From the NCBI GenBank assembly GCA_902806565.1, contig CADCXA010000006.1, positions 310,001-374,000 of the forward strand: a stretch of DNA of 64,000 nt, given 5' to 3'. Shown piece by piece: positions 60,001 to 64,000 of the stretch. The notes below the pieces were generated by a model. That model had not been told where the DNA came from, searched no databases, and saw only the letters and a program-made list of their open reading frames with translations. The translations under genes were made by a program, and so were the position numbers. The stretch comes from Hypoxylon rubiginosum (taxonomy: Eukaryota > Ascomycota > Sordariomycetes > Xylariales > Hypoxylaceae). Position 1 is the first letter of the stretch, and every line of letters begins with the position of its first letter.

Positions 60001-61228
60001 CAAACCTGACTTCGGTTACCGCGAGTCGCTCACTCCCACGAGTTACTCTCTTTGAATACAGTTTTCTTAGGAAAATCCATAAAAGTCGAGAATATACATG
60101 TAAAGGGCGGCGCGGACGGCGTATCAAAATGCGTGGTCCCAGCTGTCAACCCCCCTGATGAAGTGCGGAGGAAAGTGATTGCGGGTATACGTGTACAGCA
60201 AGGGCTCATCATCTTCTCCGCCAGGGGCAGGTTCCTAACTCGAGAGTCTCACAGCATTCGACACAAATAAGTCCAGTCTTCTTCCAATATTCCAGACCCG
60301 CATAGCCGACTGCTGATCTGAAGACGCCCTTGCAAATATCCATTCCAACGAGGAACTCGACAAACAGTCCATGGAAGAATATTACATCTACGGACCACGG
60401 GGAACTCATACCGACAGTAAACTTCAACGAGGAAATGGAAACGGTCGAGTAAGTCCTCCATGAGTACTAACAAGTGCATCATTGATGCTGTCAGTGTATT
60501 ACAATCAAGATGGAAACTTAGCAAAGTGACAAAGCTCAAGTCGTCTTATATTTATTCAAATATAGAGGTCGGTAAAACTAGTTGGCCGACAACATCCCTT
60601 ACTTCTCTATTTATCTACCTGGGAGACAGTCGTGTGATTATCATACCTAGGTTCACAGCTTTAGGAGTAACAAAATCATTGGTGATCTGAGCTGGGGAAC
60701 TAGATAGTTTGTGATAGGGGTATGCTTTAGAGAATAGGACCCAGGATCGGGAGTAGTTTCCAAAGAACAAAAACTTCCGTCTTAATAGATTCAAGCGATT
60801 AGCCTGAAAAGATCTTCAAATGTAAACTAGTAGACCTCCTATATACTGATTGCTGGCTGACTCCAACTCAAAGCAGGGACTGCCACGGGTTTATAGCAGC
60901 AGAGAACTCGTCAACATGTTATATAAAAATAGGAATAGGAAGCAAATATACGGGCGATGATAACTTGAGAATAAGACGCATCTAACAACTAAGGCAACGA
61001 CAACTTATAGATAACAGTATGCAGAGTGCTACTTAACACTGTCTGCTGGTTATCCTCACTAAAGCCAGTCCGATATTAATTTTTTCTTTCCCAATCACCT
61101 TTTAGCTAATATTTATCTTATCTAAAATGGCTCGCAGTAATTCCAGCTGGAAGATTCAAGAACTGCTTTGAACACAATTCTCGAAAGAGGAGCAATAGTG
61201 ATGGGTATGCGTTGATGCACTGTATATC

Positions 61229-61287
61229 ATAATTATGTAATTATAGTGCTTACGTAGCCATCCTGCCCCGCCATGAGCTACGTAAGC
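61229..61287. repeat. Perfect 11-bp inverted repeat with adjacent palindrome
   Basis: GCTTACGTAGC (61248-61258) and GCTACGTAAGC (61277-61287) are exact reverse complements around an 18-base loop. Just left of it ATAATTATGTAATTAT is itself a palindrome. The loop contains TGCCCCGCCA, the reverse complement of TGGCGGGGCA found in the 27.87-kb divergent promoter. Confidence 0.75.
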
Positions 61288-62051
61288 TGGGTTGGGCTGC
61301 TGGTCCACTTATTAAGCCTCTAGCCCCAGCTGCCCAGCTGCCCTGGCTGTCCGGGCGTCAACCGGTACGTACATCAGGGCCTCGTGTCGGATTTTCACGT
61401 CTTTATTCGGTATGACCTCATTTGCGTCTGGCGAATTGCGGTGACGGTTAAAACGGCTTGACAACGCAACGCGCCATCATCCCACAACTGGAGATTTGGT
61501 TGGCCGCGGCCCTCCACATCTTCCACATACTTCTCGAACTAACTGGGGCATCGAAGCCTGTAGTTGCCAACCACATGACATTCGTTCCCTGATCCATCGC
61601 ATTGGCTCACGTCGGATATGACAAGGTTTTTGAAGGCATTCTGATATCCTGACATGCGTGTGAGTGCCCGATCCGTAGCAAGGATTAGGTGACTGGGCTC
61701 CCTGTAGGATATTTTACCAGATGTGAATCCCCGGACCCTGGTTGACAAGATCTTGATTCACGCAACCGTCATGAGCTGAGATGGCACTTCTGCTTTCCTT
61801 GACGCAGGATATTAAATACTAAAGTGGCTTATTGGTCGAGGGCCGGCGCAAGCACCACGAGAGGTGTCATAGCCAGCTGTATGTTATGGTTACCAACTAT
61901 AGATAAATAGTTGATTAGCTGCTCAGCTACAAATTCCTTCGTTCTCTCTCCATGGTTGTGCATCTCCCGACTAAGATCAATATCTAGTCTCATATTTTTC
62001 TTGCTTACCAACTACACATTCTTAAGAAAGAAACCTATCATCTACAGTCAA

Positions 62052-62586
62052 ATGATTGTGACAGATCTTTTCTCCATGATTCTACGCCTAGCGGAGCTGG
62101 CCTTCGCTGCCATCGTCGCCGGAATTAATGGCGAATACCTCCACGCCGTCCGGGACAGCGACAGCTGGGCCCAAGGCCGGTTCATCTACACCGAGGTGGT
62201 AGCCGCTATTGCGATCTTCCTCTCCATCGTCTGGCTCTTCCCCTTCGCCGGTAGCTTTGTCCACTGGCCCGTCGACGTTGTTATTTCCATCTGTTGGTTC
62301 GTCGCCTTTGGCCTATTGGTTAACGTAAGTCTATCGCATACTTGAGTCGAGAAGAGGCACATGCTAACAACATAACTAGGCCCTTGATGGTCCATGCGGA
62401 TACGTCTTCGACTGGGGTGGGATTTCCTTCCGCCCCGAAGACCAGTGTGGAAAATGGAAGGCCGTCGAAGCGTTCGCCTTCCTCTCTGCGGTTTGCTGGA
62501 TCGTGTCCGCCGCCTTAGACATCTTCTGGGTACGCGACCGCGAGGCTCGTGTCTACCGTCGCCGCTGGTACAATTCTCGCGTCTAA
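62052..62586 (+). CDS. MARVEL-domain four-helix membrane protein
   Basis: Two exons, 62052..62324 and 62380..62586 (55-bp intron, GTAAGT, TGCTAAC branch, ACTAG), give 159 aa. Four hydrophobic segments fit the MARVEL fold: about residues 6-28 (LFSMILRLAELAFAAIVAGI), 46-68 (TEVVAAIAIFLSIVWLFPF), 73-95 (WPVDVVISICWFVAFGLLV) and 127-146 (FAFLSAVCWIVSAALDIFWV). A conserved-looking loop with GPCGY and DQCGKWKAVEAF, carrying two cysteines, lies between helices 3 and 4. The tail is Arg-rich (REARVYRRRWYNSRV). Known for the family: small tetraspan proteins of the plasma membrane or vesicles, some linked to eisosomes and membrane organisation in fungi. The precise role here is unknown. The ATG at 62052 begins the first helix; in-frame upstream sequence is open but does not add a domain. 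Confidence 0.84.
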
Positions 62587-64000
62587 GGGCATCTCAATGC
62601 CATGTTCTCGGCTCACAGCCTGTGGTATTCATGATATCGCATGGTCATAATCCGTCCACGAGGCCACACCGTCACGAATTTATTTTACACTATCCCACGA
62701 TACTCACGAGTCCGAGCACGGAATATTTTACACTTTGGTTCTGATTACGAGGATTGGAGTTTTGGTTGACAGCTTCTGACGTCTGTTTTTGATACCTCTT
62801 GCAACTTTGGCCTTTTCATGAAGTTGGGAATGTAATAGCACTACGAAAAAGATACCCCCACCTATTAATGGAATCGCAATTATAACTCATCAGAATGTCA
62901 CTTGCAAGTTTTTCTATTGTAACCCTTACCTTAACTGAGACTTGCCTCAGCTCGCGCCGAAAGCCCTTAGCTTCCGCGTCAAAAGCTAGCATGACAACGT
63001 TGACGCTATCTAGCTTCTGGGCTCTCGTATTGCCGCTCGCGCTCTTGTAGTAAACAAATCTCGAAAACACATATGGCAGTAATAGAAAGTTAGAGAGGAG
63101 ACCCTAATCTATATCGGCCCTTTCTAGATACATCTGTTCCTGCAGAGCCCGGTGAGATGCTAGCAGTGGCTCATCTTGCAACCTCGTAGCTTAAATGTAG
63201 AATGTCTACTTACGTACATAATCGAGTAACACTGATGTCAGTTGCACGACATTCATTTACTGTGTACCTACTCTACGCCCCGTAGATCGTGTCATCCGTC
63301 GGAAGAATTCACCGAGAAACTGTCTTGGGAGTGATTGCCCCCGCGATCTCCTGCAGGTGATACAAACATACGGGTGCTTCAATCGATGGAAATCATTGGA
63401 AAGAGGCTCAAGACTCAAACATTGAAACACGCATACGTAAAAGGTCTCTCTTGTCCGCTGCGAGAACTTGGTAACAAGGCAGTCTATGACAGCATACTCA
63501 GGTAGGTAAGTGGGGATGACCAGGGGGCAAAAGACACAAGACTTGGGGGTTGTGGCGGGATTGCATAAAGTGACGCCACACTTTGCAATTCATATTCGTC
63601 ACTAGCCACAATTACAAGGATCTTTCCAGCTCAACTACAAGTCTCAAGTCTCAGGTACCTAGAAATCTAACAAGCTGACAACCTTGGAAGTTTCAAGAGG
63701 AACACACATACTTGCCTTTGTCTCCAACCAACGGATGTCGGCACGGATCCATTAAATTATGTGATGACGGGAGTCGTTTTAGATCGCCAAGCCTATCGGA
63801 CGGCTTCTAGACTTGGTAGTCCTTCGTAGTAGAAGAGACGTACGTACACTAGACATGGCAAAAGTCTACCTACCTGAACTCGGTCACCGGAGCTCATAAA
63901 TCTAGCTTTAGGCAGGTAATCTGCAGTAAGGGGCTTTGAAACGGTATCGGTAGCTCCTCCACACGTCGTCATCTAACTTACATAGTACCTTTCTACCGGT
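62587..64000. other. Intergenic tail, nothing recognised
   Basis: About 1.4 kb to the window end. Short frames only, with TAGG/CCTA clusters near 63500 and 63870. No gene can be supported. Confidence 0.6.

Larger units (their letters stand above)
55539..62051. other. Long, mostly gene-free region
   Basis: About 6.5 kb between TEN1 and the MARVEL gene. It holds one unresolved GC-rich coding candidate at 56255-57020, a 114-codon ATG-started minus frame at 59164-59508 of unknown nature, and paired inverted repeats at 61.2-61.35 kb. The rest shows only short frames with no domain signal. Confidence 0.5.

Overview
The window looks like nuclear DNA of a filamentous ascomycete (Pezizomycotina, most likely Sordariomycetes). 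Every confident gene is spliced: I could place 24 short introns (51-235 bp) with GTRNGT-type donors, CTAAC/CTGAC-like branch sites and YAG acceptors, and reading frames join exactly across each. The gene content is typically fungal (ATG5, Zn2Cys6 regulator, Snf7, Ten1, MARVEL protein, secreted proteins with signal peptides). The genus cannot be fixed from the sequence alone.

Layout. 1-3040: 3' part of a SNF2-family ATPase (+). 5180-6486: autophagy gene ATG5 (+). 9226-12902: six-exon Zn2Cys6 transcription factor (-). 14.4-26.7 kb: a gene desert of about 12 kb with only microsatellites and short, unconvincing frames. 26770-27576 (-) and 28068-29579 (+): a divergent pair, a conserved unknown protein and an ERCC8/CSA-type WD40 repair protein. 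29.6-34.9 kb: gene-free and in part AT-rich, like a decayed repeat. 34954-45085: a giant (about 3,316 aa) acidic, repeat-built protein (-). 48330-50370 (-) and 51158-52378 (+): a divergent pair of secreted proteins, one Cys-rich and one with an intron-split HEITH zinc motif. 53332-54194 (-) and 54975-55538 (+): ESCRT-III Snf7 and, divergently, the small telomere-capping protein Ten1. 55.5-62.0 kb: mostly gene-free, with one unresolved GC-rich coding candidate. 62052-62586: a four-helix MARVEL-domain protein (+). The rest to 64000 is empty.

Functionally the window mixes housekeeping genes (autophagy, DNA repair, ESCRT, telomere capping) with fast-evolving accessory genes (repeat-rich giant protein, two secreted proteins, SNF2-like ATPase) separated by long intergenic stretches. 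The most unusual items are the giant repeat protein, with nested tandem and dispersed duplications, and the head-to-head secreted pair. I found no CRISPR array, rRNA, convincing tRNA, intact transposon or secondary-metabolite core gene.
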